Shown: positions 36,194 to 45,378 of the stretch, one piece after another
Numbering within the stretch: position 1 is the stretch's first letter
How the letters are laid out: each line of letters starts with the position of its first letter
NCBI RefSeq assembly: GCF_018101125.2
Contig: NZ_JAELVF020000001.1
Span: 1,578,564-1,642,563, forward strand
DNA length: 64,000 nucleotides
Direction: 5' to 3'
DNA from: Streptomyces tardus
Lineage (GTDB): Bacteria; Actinomycetota; Actinomycetes; Streptomycetales; Streptomycetaceae
Position numbers and translations under genes: made by a program
Notes under the pieces: generated by a model
What the model saw: only the letters and a program-made list of their open reading frames with translations
What the model was told of the DNA's origin: nothing
Database searches by the model: none

Positions 36194-37437
36194 GACCAAG
36201 CCACCCCCGAATGTTTGCAGACCATCTCGCCGAACTCGGACGCAGCCGCCACTTTCAACCCGTACTTCTCCCCTACTCCCGACAGCAGGGGGACCTGGGT
36301 GGCCCGGTGGTCAGGAACTACCAGCCACTCTGCTCCCCCGCTATCGCCTTCCTGCGCGTTGATCAGCTGCGCGAGCGCGGTGCCAGACGTGTAGTCCTTT
36401 ACGTCGACGCGTAGTTGCTCCTTCTTCCGCGACCTCTTGCGCCCGACGTGCACGCGAAGGTCGTAGGCGTCCAGGGCGGGCCAGAGCTCCACCTTGAGAC
36501 CGCGCTCGACCAGCCGGTCCCGCAGTGCCAACTCCGCCAGCCCGGGGACGCAGGTGTACCGCCACACCCCCCTTGCCAGTGCCTTGTACCCCTCGATTGG
36601 TTTTGCCTCTGGGATGAGCTCCAGGTCGGGCCAGAGGACGGACTCCCGGTCACTCGGGCGCGGTGGAGGCGGTTCTGGTAGCAACTCAGGCGGAACGATC
36701 CCCTGCACCGGCCGGAAACGGTAGGCGGCACCCATCTCCTGGTGTGGTCGGTGCCAACAGGTAGCCACACCGATCTGCCGGCCGGCCTCGCGGCGCAGTG
36801 CGATGCGCATCGGCCACCTGCACACAGGGCAGGCGAACCACCAGCCGCGATACGTCGAAGCATAGGGAATGTCCTCGTACAGATCCGCGATAAGCGGGGG
36901 CAGGCGCAGCTCATTTAGTTCACTCACCGGACCCGCCGGGTAGCGGATCAGGTCGGTACGCCCATTTTCATAGATCCCTTGGTTCCCCGCCTTGCACAGC
37001 TGCGCGAAGGCTGTCTCCTGCGCAACCTCATCGTCCAGGTCACGCGCACTGATCAAACCGGTAACGCGGCTGCTTTTCTGTAGAACGCGAAGTACCAGAG
37101 CCTGCTCGGCGTCGATGTCGAACGCGTCTTCCGTGACGTGCCCGTCAGGATCGACTGCGCGTAGTTCGTCGACATCCCACCCAGGGACACCATCGGGCAG
37201 AAGCTGAGAGGGATCACCACGCACCTGGCGCCGGAAATCAGCGAAGGACAGCTCACTGCCTGGACCGCACGCAGCCAGCAGCGACCCGTGACATTCCATC
37301 AGGGTCGCGAGACGGACGGAAGGATCCACCCCGGGAGTCGTCATCGCATGTGCGGCACGCAGCACAGAGCGCGCTACCAAGGATTTCACCCACAGCTCGT
37401 CAACCGTCCGAACGTCATCGTTCGTCGCATTCTTCAT
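36190..37437 (-). CDS. Restriction-endonuclease-like subunit of the pPIWI-RE system
   Basis: Protein of 415 residues. The C-terminal third has a PD-(D/E)xK-type core: VELWPALDAYDLRVHVG followed by LRVDVKDYTSGTALAQLI, with Asp and D-x-K in the expected spacing. A central zinc-finger-like segment (CPVCRWPMRI ... CWHRPHQEMG) precedes it. This matches the REase component that accompanies pPIWI-RE and DinG-type helicases in three-gene islands. It is first in the operon and overlaps the helicase gene (GTGA). No good ribosome binding site is visible before the ATG at 37437, so the true start may differ by some codons. Confidence 0.8.
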   Translation of the reverse strand: MKNATNDDVRTVDELWVKSLVARSVLRAAHAMTTPGVDPSVRLATLMECHGSLLAACGPGSELSFADFRRQVRGDPSQLLPDGVPGWDVDELRAVDPDGHVTEDAFDIDAEQALVLRVLQKSSRVTGLISARDLDDEVAQETAFAQLCKAGNQGIYENGRTDLIRYPAGPVSELNELRLPPLIADLYEDIPYASTYRGWWFACPVCRWPMRIALRREAGRQIGVATCWHRPHQEMGAAYRFRPVQGIVPPELLPEPPPPRPSDRESVLWPDLELIPEAKPIEGYKALARGVWRYTCVPGLAELALRDRLVERGLKVELWPALDAYDLRVHVGRKRSRKKEQLRVDVKDYTSGTALAQLINAQEGDSGGAEWLVVPDHRATQVPLLSGVGEKYGLKVAAASEFGEMVCKHSGVAWS

Positions 37438-37497
37438 GACGCCAGAGAGTAATAGCCGCCACTGACAATCGCCTGGCTTCGCACCCGTAGGGAAGAA

Positions 37498-38790
37498 CTA
37501 CGAGGATTCTTCAGCGACGACAGAGAGAACTGTGGTATCGATTTTCGGATATCGACGACGGTATTCGCTCGCGTATTCGATTACATGCCGCAGGCCAAGC
37601 GGAGTCAGCTTCCACCGGTAGCCGATGACATAGCTTCCGTCGGAAGCGAGTATCGACACGTCGTCGATGAACCCTCGGCTCGGCCTTCCTCCAGATCCGT
37701 TCTTGTAACCAACGCCCAGGTGAAACGGAGCGCGTCCGGAGAGGGCATCCCGATCCAGTCCGTCCGGGCCCGCTCCAGCCACGCGGGCCAAGACTCCCCA
37801 AAGCCATTCGGACAGCAGTGGGGCCGCAGGCTTTTGCTCCGCAGACTCGCCCAACCCTGCACGGGCGACTGCCCTTCCCCGCCTCGTCATCTCCACACGG
37901 ATCCGGGTCACCTCGCCTGCTGCCGGGTGATGGAAGACGTCGACACTGGTCATCAACAGGCCTCGGCGTTTCAAGGCGTGCAACGTGGCGCCGACTCCGG
38001 GATCGTGAACACCGTTACGCCGCAACCTTTCCTGCAGCCGTGTGTAGCCCACGACTTGCGCTGGAGCTCGGAGAGCGAGAGGAAGTTTGCGCCACTCTGC
38101 GGGGCGTGGCACAGGTAGATGGTGGACCCGGCGCATCCACATCTCCGTCTCCGTCATGCGCTCGTCGCGCAGGGCTTCACCAAGATAGATCCGCTGCCGC
38201 TCGTTCAGAGACCGCCAGGTAGCCTCGGCCGGGCTGCTCGCCTCCTTGCTGGTCCGGCGTCCTGGGCGCACTGGTACCGGGTCGTGGGGTCGAGTACGCA
38301 TCCAGGCGTCCACGACCATACGTATGGGGACGTCGTACACCTTGGCCAATTCAGCAGGTAGCCGCCCCACGGTCTCAGGGTCGCGCCAGTTTCGGCCATG
38401 TACGGAGCGACCCTGCTCTACCGCAGACAGCCTCGGCGCCGAAAGGTGAAGGTCGCGGCCCACCGTCGTCCGGCGCAGCAATTCAGTCGCCTGATCGAGT
38501 GTCAGGCCAGCAGCGAACCGTAGATCGACCAGGCACTCTTGCCCACGGCGGACTCCGGTGAGGTCCTCCACTTCACAGCGCAGCGCTTGAGCCATCTTCT
38601 GCAGCCGCTGCGGAGTTGGCGTGTGCTTGCCCCCTTCATAGAAGAAGACCATGCGCGTCGACACCCCAATTCGCCGTGCCAGCTCAGCCTTCGACAGCCC
38701 GGCCCGATCCCGCAGCGCCGTGAGGCGGCCGGAAGCTATCGCGCGTACGGGAAGCGGCATAGCCCCATGGAACTTGAAGGAAGACTTCAT
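37498..38790 (-). CDS. XRE-family regulator beside the pPIWI-RE operon
   Basis: Protein of 430 residues. An XRE helix-turn-helix domain (LTALRDRAGLSKAELARRIG, STRMVFFYEGGKHTPTPQRL) occupies the first ~75 residues. A second, similar region follows (GLTLDQATELLRRTTVGRDL..LSAVEQGRS), and the C-terminal half contains a possible winged-helix (LHALKRRGLLMTS...RVEMTRRGRAVA). It is encoded 60 bp upstream of the endonuclease-like gene in the same direction and next to the right att repeat. It most likely senses or represses the defence operon. An alternative start is ATG 38760. Confidence 0.8.
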   Translation of the reverse strand: MKSSFKFHGAMPLPVRAIASGRLTALRDRAGLSKAELARRIGVSTRMVFFYEGGKHTPTPQRLQKMAQALRCEVEDLTGVRRGQECLVDLRFAAGLTLDQATELLRRTTVGRDLHLSAPRLSAVEQGRSVHGRNWRDPETVGRLPAELAKVYDVPIRMVVDAWMRTRPHDPVPVRPGRRTSKEASSPAEATWRSLNERQRIYLGEALRDERMTETEMWMRRVHHLPVPRPAEWRKLPLALRAPAQVVGYTRLQERLRRNGVHDPGVGATLHALKRRGLLMTSVDVFHHPAAGEVTRIRVEMTRRGRAVARAGLGESAEQKPAAPLLSEWLWGVLARVAGAGPDGLDRDALSGRAPFHLGVGYKNGSGGRPSRGFIDDVSILASDGSYVIGYRWKLTPLGLRHVIEYASEYRRRYPKIDTTVLSVVAEESS

Positions 38791-38932
38791 GGCAATGTCT
38801 TCAGCGCCAGGCGTCTCCTATGGAACAGATCGACGGGCTTCGAGCCTCATGCTCGGGGCGCTGCGAGTCTGTCCGTACCGGTCGCAGAAGGCAGCGACAC
38901 CGTGCTGCCGAGCAGAACGACGCGATGCTCCC

Positions 38933-38957
38933 TGGTTGCACTTCTGGTTGCAGTCAG
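38933..38957 (+). repeat. Right-end tandem repeat, candidate integrase arm site of element 1
   Basis: TGGTTGCACTT and TGGTTGCAGTC stand 14 bp apart, 21 of 25 positions matching the left-end repeat at 5048-5072 in the same orientation, 90 bp inside attR. The surrounding 38791-39047 has no supported gene. Confidence 0.55.
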
Positions 38958-39047
38958 GGGCATACAGCGCAGTACAGATACTTCCCCCGCCCCGACTGCA
39001 CCGCAGATCAGAACGTTCCCGCATTCACTGGAACCCCCGGACGGAGA

Positions 39048-39103
39048 CTTGGAAAGCGTGTTGGGTTCACACCCTCACGAGTTCGAATCTCGTATCCTCC
39101 GCC
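39048..39103 (+). repeat. att repeat: right end of element 1 and left end of element 2
   Basis: This is a 56-bp copy of the tRNA-Ser 3' half beginning CTTGGAAAGCGTGTTGG. It lacks the 5' half, so it is not a tRNA gene. The following bases (CTCACCGGG, a hairpin and a double repeat) repeat the arrangement seen after attL, which shows that a second element begins here. Confidence 0.9.
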
Positions 39104-39123
39104 ATTGCTCTCACCGGGCAATA

Positions 39124-39163
39124 CGTCGAAGGGCCCCACCGCTTGCGGTGGGGCCCTTCGACG
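39124..39163. terminator. Terminator hairpin at the left end of element 2
   Basis: CGTCGAAGGGCCCCACCGC and its exact complement form a 19-bp stem around two bases (CTTG as practical loop). Position relative to the att repeat (20 bp) matches the hairpin of element 1, with unrelated sequence. Confidence 0.85.
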
Positions 39164-39167
39164 TGCG

Positions 39168-39192
39168 TGGTCTCAGTTCAGGTCTCAGTTGG
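39168..39192 (+). repeat. Left-end tandem repeat of element 2, candidate integrase arm site
   Basis: GGTCTCAGTT occurs twice in 25 bp, 64 bp after the att repeat. Layout and length equal the element 1 repeat (TGGTTGCAGTT twice), with CAGTT shared and the TG/TC core changed, as expected if each integrase reads its own version. Positions 39193-39432 contain no supported gene and should hold the hsdM promoter. Confidence 0.6.
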
Positions 39193-39432
39193 CCGGGCGG
39201 ACAGTCGTGAACAACCACGGACGGGCTTCGTCGGCGCTCTGCCACGTCTGGTCCTGGAAGGCCCGCATAGAGATCCGAGGCAACGTGCATGGCCCCCAGC
39301 CCAGTCAGTTCCCTGAACCAGCCACAGAAGCGGTCGATCGCACCCCCACTGCCAGAGGGACAAAATAGGATGCCCCGCAGCAGCTCCACGGCCCTGAGAT
39401 CGCCACCCGGACACGAGCAAGGACCCCAACTG

Positions 39433-41004
39433 ATGGCAGTGACCCAGCAAGAGATCGAGAACCGATTGTGGGACGCCGCCGACGAGCTGCGCGTGGCGAT
39501 GCCCGAGGCGCAGTACTCCTCGGTCGTCTTCCCTCTGATGTTCTGGAAGTACCTGTCGGATACCTGGGAGCACACTCACCAGACCTTCCTCAAGGAGAAC
39601 GAGGACCTCGACCTCTCAGCCGAGGAAGCCGACGAGGTCGAGTACAGCAACTACCAGACGTTCAAGATCCCCCTCATCTTCCCTGGCACCGTTGCCGAGA
39701 GCCGTGCCTCTTGGTCATCCATCCTCGCCACAGTCGCCCAGCACGGCCTCGGCCAGCGGGTTCGCGCTTCCCTTCAGGCCATCGAGTCGGCCAACCCTGA
39801 CAAGTTCTCCCGTCTGTTCGGGTCCATGACGTGGACCTCCGAAGCCGTGCTGCCGGGGGAGGTGCTGGCGTCGGTCATGCGGACGATGAACCGTGTCCCC
39901 AAGATGCACGAGGGCAATATGTCCCACGATGTGCTCGGCGGGGCGTACGAGTACCTCCTGAAGCGGTTCTCAGACGGGTCCGGTACTCGTGCCGGCCAGT
40001 TCTTTACCCCTCGCGAGGTCGTCGAGCTAATCATTGAACTGCTGGATCCCAAGAACCACGAGTCGGTGTACGACCCGACCTGCGGTTCAGGCGGCATGCT
40101 CATTGCCGCCGCTAACTTCCTCAAAGCCCGAGGCGGGCGTGGATACACACTCAGCCTGAACGGGCAGGAGGCTGTGACGGACACTGCGGGTGTGGCCCGC
40201 ATGAACCTCTTCATGCACAATCTGACCGAGTTCAAGGTCGAGATCGGCGACACCTTGAGGGATCCTCGCTTCAAGAGGCCGAACGGATCCGTCAAGCAAT
40301 TCGACGTGATCGTCGCCAATCCGCCCTACAGCCTCAAGTGGAAGCCCTGGACTAATGACCCGCGCGCCGTAGGCGGGGTCGCTCCACAGTCATCGGCGGA
40401 CTGGGCATTCGTACAGCACATGATCGCTAGCATGGCCCCAAAGAAGGGCCGCGCTGGTGTCGTCCTACCCCACGGCGTCCTCTTCCGAGGTGGCCAGGAA
40501 GCAGTCATCCGTCGGCGTGTCCTGGATGACGACCTACTTGAAGCCGTCATCGGCCTACCAAAGAACCTTTTCTACAGTACGCCGATCCCGACCTGCATCC
40601 TCGTCTTCCGCGCCCCCAGCACCAAGGCCCCGGAACGCCGGGCAGGTGTGCTGTTCATTGACGCATCAGAACGGTTCACGCCTGGAAAGAACCGCAATAC
40701 GATCACCGACACCGACATCACCGATACAGTGGCTGCCTACCATTCCACCTTCAACGCTGACGCCTCCCCCACCGAACTCGATGATGGTAAAGGGCTCGCC
40801 GCCCGCTTCGTTCCCTTGCCAGAGATCGCGGAGAACGGGTACGACCTCCATATCGGCCGGTACATCAAGCAGGCTACAGCTGAGCAGGAGGAGTTGGACG
40901 TTCTGATCGACGCCTACAACCTCGCCCGGGCCGATCGGCAGCAGGCCGAAGCTCACATGCTGCAGGTCCTCACCGCCACAGGGATCGAGGGCTTCGATGA
41001 CTGA
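39433..41004 (+). CDS. hsdM: Type I restriction-modification system, methyltransferase subunit
   Basis: Protein of 523 residues. The N-terminal HsdM helical domain (NRLWDAADELRVAMPEAQYS) is followed by the N6-adenine methyltransferase fold: motif I region VYDPTCGSGGMLIAAANFLK near residue 215, and catalytic NPPY in FDVIVANPPYSLKW near residue 295. The protein methylates the bipartite site chosen by HsdS and is also needed for cleavage. ATG 39433 is used; upstream in-frame residues are unlike HsdM. It overlaps hsdS by 8 bp. Length is typical. Confidence 0.96.
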   Translation: MAVTQQEIENRLWDAADELRVAMPEAQYSSVVFPLMFWKYLSDTWEHTHQTFLKENEDLDLSAEEADEVEYSNYQTFKIPLIFPGTVAESRASWSSILATVAQHGLGQRVRASLQAIESANPDKFSRLFGSMTWTSEAVLPGEVLASVMRTMNRVPKMHEGNMSHDVLGGAYEYLLKRFSDGSGTRAGQFFTPREVVELIIELLDPKNHESVYDPTCGSGGMLIAAANFLKARGGRGYTLSLNGQEAVTDTAGVARMNLFMHNLTEFKVEIGDTLRDPRFKRPNGSVKQFDVIVANPPYSLKWKPWTNDPRAVGGVAPQSSADWAFVQHMIASMAPKKGRAGVVLPHGVLFRGGQEAVIRRRVLDDDLLEAVIGLPKNLFYSTPIPTCILVFRAPSTKAPERRAGVLFIDASERFTPGKNRNTITDTDITDTVAAYHSTFNADASPTELDDGKGLAARFVPLPEIAENGYDLHIGRYIKQATAEQEELDVLIDAYNLARADRQQAEAHMLQVLTATGIEGFDD

Positions 41005-42208
41005 GCCCGCCGGGTGGAAACCAGGCACTCTGGATGACGTCCTTGAGCACGTCGATGTCCGAAACAAGGACAAGGCCGTCGAGATGGTCCTCAGTGTTAC
41101 CGAGGGGCGCGGCATCGTTCCCCAGAGCGAGGTGTTCAACAAGAGGGTCGCTACTGAGGACACGAGCAAATACAAAGTACTCCAACCCTTTGACATCGCT
41201 TGGAACCCATACCTCCTCTGGACCGGAGCCATTGGGCAATGGCTTCGCGACAGCGCCGGCGTTACCTCTCCGGTCTACCCGGTGTTCCGTGTTCGCGAAG
41301 GACAGGACGCCAGGTTCTGGGGAATGGTCCTCGAAGGCGGTGTACTCACCCCGTACTTTGACAGTCGCGCAATCGGCTCTATCGCTCGGCGTCGCCGCAC
41401 AACTATTCCGGTGTTTAAAGAGGCTCCGATCTTCATTCCGCCGCGGCCGACGCAGGAGCGGATCGTCAAGATTATCGGCGCGGTAGATGATCAGATTGCT
41501 GCACTTGAATCCGAGGTCAGCACCGCACGGAGGCTTCTCAACTCGGTGCTCGCAGAGCACTTCGCGACCGTCATGGGCAAACCGCAGCGGATTGTTGATC
41601 TGTGCTCCCATGTGGTCGGGGGCGTCTGGGGCAAGCCTGAGGGTGAAGGGGAAGTTGACCGCCTTGCGCTTGGGCCTCGCATCTACGCGCCTGGCACCAC
41701 CGACTTCGTAACCGGCGGCTCACCGGTACGGTCGTTTACGACCAAGCAGGCTGACACCCGAACGGTGCGGGAGCAGGACATCATCCTGGAGCGATCTGGC
41801 GGTTCACCCGAGCAGCCCGTCGGCAGAGTCGCAATTGCGGGCCCCGGCCTAGCGCCGTGCGTTCCTACCGACTTCCAGCGCTTGATGCGGGTAGAGCCTG
41901 AGAGGGCGCTCCCAAAGTGGGTGTTCTGGCGACTCCGACACGACTGGGTATCTGGGCTGACCCGCAACTACTCACGCCGCACGACTGGCATCACTAATCT
42001 GTCAGTAAAGGAATATATCGCTCGCGAAGTGCCCGTGCCTTCGCCAGAGGAACAGGCAGCACTAGTTGAGCGTGCTGCGGCGGTCGATGCACTCGTCATC
42101 ACGCTGCGCGCGGAGGCCACAAGTCTCCGTCAGGTTCGAGCTGGTTTGCTATCAGGGCTGTTGGATCGAGCAATCACCATCGAGTCAGCCGAGCTGGAGG
42201 TCGCCTGA
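40997..42208 (+). CDS. hsdS: Type I restriction-modification system, specificity subunit
   Basis: Protein of 403 residues with two target-recognition regions. Each ends in the conserved helical spacer: the first at PPRPTQERIVKIIGAVDDQI, the second at VPSPEEQAALVERAAAVDAL. The two variable regions (about 1-140 and 190-335) set the two half-sites and cannot be translated into a recognition sequence by eye. Starts inside hsdM and its stop overlaps the hsdR start (TGATG), so M, S and R are one translationally coupled unit. Confidence 0.93.
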   Translation: MTEPAGWKPGTLDDVLEHVDVRNKDKAVEMVLSVTEGRGIVPQSEVFNKRVATEDTSKYKVLQPFDIAWNPYLLWTGAIGQWLRDSAGVTSPVYPVFRVREGQDARFWGMVLEGGVLTPYFDSRAIGSIARRRRTTIPVFKEAPIFIPPRPTQERIVKIIGAVDDQIAALESEVSTARRLLNSVLAEHFATVMGKPQRIVDLCSHVVGGVWGKPEGEGEVDRLALGPRIYAPGTTDFVTGGSPVRSFTTKQADTRTVREQDIILERSGGSPEQPVGRVAIAGPGLAPCVPTDFQRLMRVEPERALPKWVFWRLRHDWVSGLTRNYSRRTTGITNLSVKEYIAREVPVPSPEEQAALVERAAAVDALVITLRAEATSLRQVRAGLLSGLLDRAITIESAELEVA

Positions 42209-45200
42209 TGGCGATGGGTATCGCGGAACGCGAGTTCCAGAACCTGATGATCCAGTGGTCCCTCCCCATAGGGTGGGGCTTCGAAGCGGGTAGGTCACTG
42301 CCGCGTGAGACGACACAAACGGTTCTCGCCGGCCATCTGCGGGACGCCATCGTCCGGCTCAACCCTGAGGTGATCGACGGGTTCGGCGTGGACGCCGTGG
42401 TCGAGGAGATCGTCGCCGCGGTCAACGCCGTCGACGGCGGACTGGTGCGAGCCAACGAGCAGGTGCTGGAACTGCTGCGCGGGCACAAGGAGTTCCGGGG
42501 CGCCGACGGCGTATGGCACGCTTTGAAGGTCATCGATTTCGAGCACCCAACCGCCAACACCCTGGTCGTGTCGGACGAGGTGACCATAACCATCCCCGGC
42601 AAGACCCCCCGCCGGTTCGACCTCGTGTACTGGGTCAATGGACTGCCTCTCGTTGTCGTAGAGGTGAAGTCACCGACCGCTAAGTCAGGGTGGGCCGAGG
42701 CCGCACGCGAGATCAACGACGTGTACGCCGCCGAGTACCCGTGGTTCTTCACCCCCAACGTGTTCGCTGTCGCCTCAGACGGGCTGAAACTGCGGTTCGG
42801 CGCCGCTGGTGCGCCGCTGAACCTGTGGCAGCCGTTCCGATCCACCGACGACGACGAGAACCTGTCCGGGCAGGCCGACGTGCAGCGCTCCGTCGAGCTG
42901 CTGCTCAACCCGGCCACCGTCCTGGACATGCTCGCCAACTTCGTCCTCTTCGACACATCTGGAGGCGGGGCGGACAAGAAGTACCTACCCCGCTACCCAC
43001 AGATGGAGGCCGCCCATCTGATCCACGGGCGGGTCCTGGCCGACGGCAAGAAGGGTCTGGTCTGGCACCACCAAGGCAGCGGGAAGACGTTGCTCATGGT
43101 GTTCGCCGCTTCGCTGCTGCTGGCTGACACTCGCACCGAATCGCCAACGATCATATTGCTCTCGGACCGGACCCAGCTCGTGCGGCAAACCTCCGGGGTA
43201 TTCACCTCCGCGATGGGCGACGCCTACTTCCACCAGCCCTCCACCAGCAAGGAGTTGCGTTTCTTGCTGGCTGACGATGTGCGCGGCGTCATCTCCACAA
43301 CCGTGCACAAGTTCGCCGATGCCGGCAAGAACCTGTCGACCCGCCGCAACATCATCGTGCTGGTCGATGAGGCACACCGCACGCAGTCATCTGAGGAAGA
43401 GTCCCTGGCGGGGCAGATGCGCGCAGCATTGCCGCACGCGAAGTTCTTTGGCATGACCGGCACACCCGTCAGGAACCTCGCCACCAACACCTTCGCCCTC
43501 TTCGGTGAGGAGACCGACCCGAACAGGGTGCTGCACCGGTATTCGGTGTCCCGGTCTCTCCAGGACGAGGCAACCGTCCCAGTCGTGCTGGACCCGCACC
43601 CAGTCACCTTCGAGATGAATGACCGGGCCCTACAGGCCGAGTTCGACCAGTTCGCCGACGAATTCGACCTCGACGACCCCGACCGTGAAACCTTGTCCCG
43701 TAAGTTCGGGCGCCTGACCTCGGTGTTCGCCAATCCTGAACGCATCCACACGGTCTGCCAGGACATCGTGGACCACTACCTGGCCGGCACCTATCGCAAC
43801 GGCCTCAAGGCGCAGGTCGTCGCCTACAACCGTGAGCTGGCCGTGGCGTACACGGACAAGATCAACGAGCTGCTGGCCAGCTTCGAGGCGTCGCAGATAC
43901 TCGCCGAGGTCGGCAAGCACGATCGGATCACCGCAGAGGTAAATATCCACGTCTCGGACGCCAAGTCCGAGGAAGCGACCATGCGGCCCTACCGGCTCTC
44001 CGAGGTCGACGAGGAGGACCAAAAGCGGCGGTTCCTCACTCCCGATGACCCGCTGTGCTTCCTGGTCGTGACGGCCAAGCTGATGACCGGGTTCGACGCC
44101 CCCAACGAGGGCGTCCTCTACCTGGACAAGCCGATGAAAGCTCACAACCTGTTCCAGACGATCACCCGCCCGAACCGCACTTGGGTGTCCCCGGCCGGAT
44201 TCGTGAAAACCACTGGCGTGGTCGTGGACTACATCAGCCTGGCCGAAGAGGTCCAGCGTGCCGTCGTCGACCCCACCTCGGAGGGGTCCGCTGGCAAGGG
44301 CGGCGGATTCGTCACCGACGTGACCGATCTGATCGCCGAGTTCCGCACCACCTTCGCCTGCATCGAGGACCTCCTCGCAAACGTGGACGGCCTCGACCTC
44401 ACCGCCAACGGTTACGAGTCCGTACGCGTCATCAACAGCTACCTGGACGGCGACCCGGCCGCCGCCGAGGTCTTCAGCAAGAACTACCGGCTTCTGGCCC
44501 GCCTGTACCCACTCATCAACACGGACCAGCGCGTCACCAAGTACCAGGACGGGTTCGGGCTCTTCGGGTCTGTATACACGACCCTGTTCAAGAAGTCCTC
44601 CGACGAGGAAAGGAAGGAGCGACTGGGCGAGCTGGGACCGATGGTCCTGGAGATAATCAACGCCCACGTCCACTCCTTCTCGGTGGCCGCGTCCCAGGAA
44701 GAAGCGCTCGTCCTGGATGCTCAGGGCATCGCAATCCTCAAAGAGCTTCTGGCCCTCGTCCGTCCCAAGCCCGACAAGGACGACAGCGAGGACAAGAGGC
44801 CGCCGTCTGCGGCGGAGATCCTGGACCACATCAAGGCGGCCCTTGAGAAGGGCGTCGAACCGGGGTCCGCGAAGTACACCGCCCTGGCGGAGCGGATCAG
44901 GCAGCTGCGGGATCGGATCATCCAGAACGCCCAGGACGCCCTGGAGTTCCTGGCCGAAGCACTCCGTGTCGCCCAGGCCATCGTGAACGCCGAGAAGCAC
45001 CCCGACGAAGCCGTTGTGCTGGATGACGACCATGTAGGCGTCCTGTCGCGGATCATCAGCGACCACGCACCGTCCGGCCTCACCGTCACAGAACGGAACC
45101 TGGCCGAGGAGATCGACCAGGTCGTCAAGCGTACTCTCGCCCGATCATGGGACAACGCCGAGGCCCGCAACCGGGGTGCACGGCGCGCCACCGCTGCGGT

Positions 45201-45285
45201 CTTCCGCCGGTACGCGTTGAAGCCAGTGGGTGAGCCGTACAACTCAACCGTCGCCTACATCGAGGCCCACTACCTCGTTGACTGA
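42208..45285 (+). CDS. hsdR: Type I restriction-modification system, endonuclease/translocase subunit
   Basis: Protein of 1025 residues. The N-terminal nuclease domain shows FDLVYWVNGLPLVVVEVKSP (D..ExK) near residue 135-150. The SF2 motor follows with Walker A (GLVWHHQGSGKTLLMVF) near residue 290, DEAH-type VDEAHRTQ near 388, TGTPVRN, and motif VI-like FQTITRPNRTW. The C-terminal part is helical and probably contacts the methylase core. All motifs expected for activity are present. Together with hsdM and hsdS this is a complete type I system placed between the att repeat and the integrase, the same slot that holds the type II system of element 1. Confidence 0.95.
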   Translation: MAMGIAEREFQNLMIQWSLPIGWGFEAGRSLPRETTQTVLAGHLRDAIVRLNPEVIDGFGVDAVVEEIVAAVNAVDGGLVRANEQVLELLRGHKEFRGADGVWHALKVIDFEHPTANTLVVSDEVTITIPGKTPRRFDLVYWVNGLPLVVVEVKSPTAKSGWAEAAREINDVYAAEYPWFFTPNVFAVASDGLKLRFGAAGAPLNLWQPFRSTDDDENLSGQADVQRSVELLLNPATVLDMLANFVLFDTSGGGADKKYLPRYPQMEAAHLIHGRVLADGKKGLVWHHQGSGKTLLMVFAASLLLADTRTESPTIILLSDRTQLVRQTSGVFTSAMGDAYFHQPSTSKELRFLLADDVRGVISTTVHKFADAGKNLSTRRNIIVLVDEAHRTQSSEEESLAGQMRAALPHAKFFGMTGTPVRNLATNTFALFGEETDPNRVLHRYSVSRSLQDEATVPVVLDPHPVTFEMNDRALQAEFDQFADEFDLDDPDRETLSRKFGRLTSVFANPERIHTVCQDIVDHYLAGTYRNGLKAQVVAYNRELAVAYTDKINELLASFEASQILAEVGKHDRITAEVNIHVSDAKSEEATMRPYRLSEVDEEDQKRRFLTPDDPLCFLVVTAKLMTGFDAPNEGVLYLDKPMKAHNLFQTITRPNRTWVSPAGFVKTTGVVVDYISLAEEVQRAVVDPTSEGSAGKGGGFVTDVTDLIAEFRTTFACIEDLLANVDGLDLTANGYESVRVINSYLDGDPAAAEVFSKNYRLLARLYPLINTDQRVTKYQDGFGLFGSVYTTLFKKSSDEERKERLGELGPMVLEIINAHVHSFSVAASQEEALVLDAQGIAILKELLALVRPKPDKDDSEDKRPPSAAEILDHIKAALEKGVEPGSAKYTALAERIRQLRDRIIQNAQDALEFLAEALRVAQAIVNAEKHPDEAVVLDDDHVGVLSRIISDHAPSGLTVTERNLAEEIDQVVKRTLARSWDNAEARNRGARRATAAVFRRYALKPVGEPYNSTVAYIEAHYLVD

Positions 45286-45290
45286 GTCAT

Positions 45291-45332
45291 GCGATGGGCC
45301 CGGCAACCTATGTCGGTTGCCGGGCCCATCGC
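45291..45332. terminator. Bidirectional terminator between hsdR and the element 2 integrase
   Basis: A perfect 18-bp stem (GCGATGGGCCCGGCAACC and complement) closes a TATGTC loop, just past the hsdR stop and 47 bp past the convergent integrase stop. Confidence 0.9.
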
Positions 45333-45378
45333 GCCGCTCAAGCCCTGAACTTTCCCGTACACCGCTCCTGATGCCGGG

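Larger units (their letters stand above)
4930..39103. mobile_element. Integrated mobilisable element 1 (about 34 kb, tRNA-Ser site)
   Basis: The segment is bounded by two 56-bp copies of the tRNA-Ser 3' half with one mismatch. It contains an integrase, excisionase, replication-type ATPase, MobC-like protein and relaxase, plus defence and metabolic cargo. No FtsK/TraB-like or VirB-like transfer gene is seen, so it is best described as an integrative mobilisable element that would borrow a conjugation channel. The att-to-integrase distance (4.7 kb) is filled by restriction-modification genes. Confidence 0.85.
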
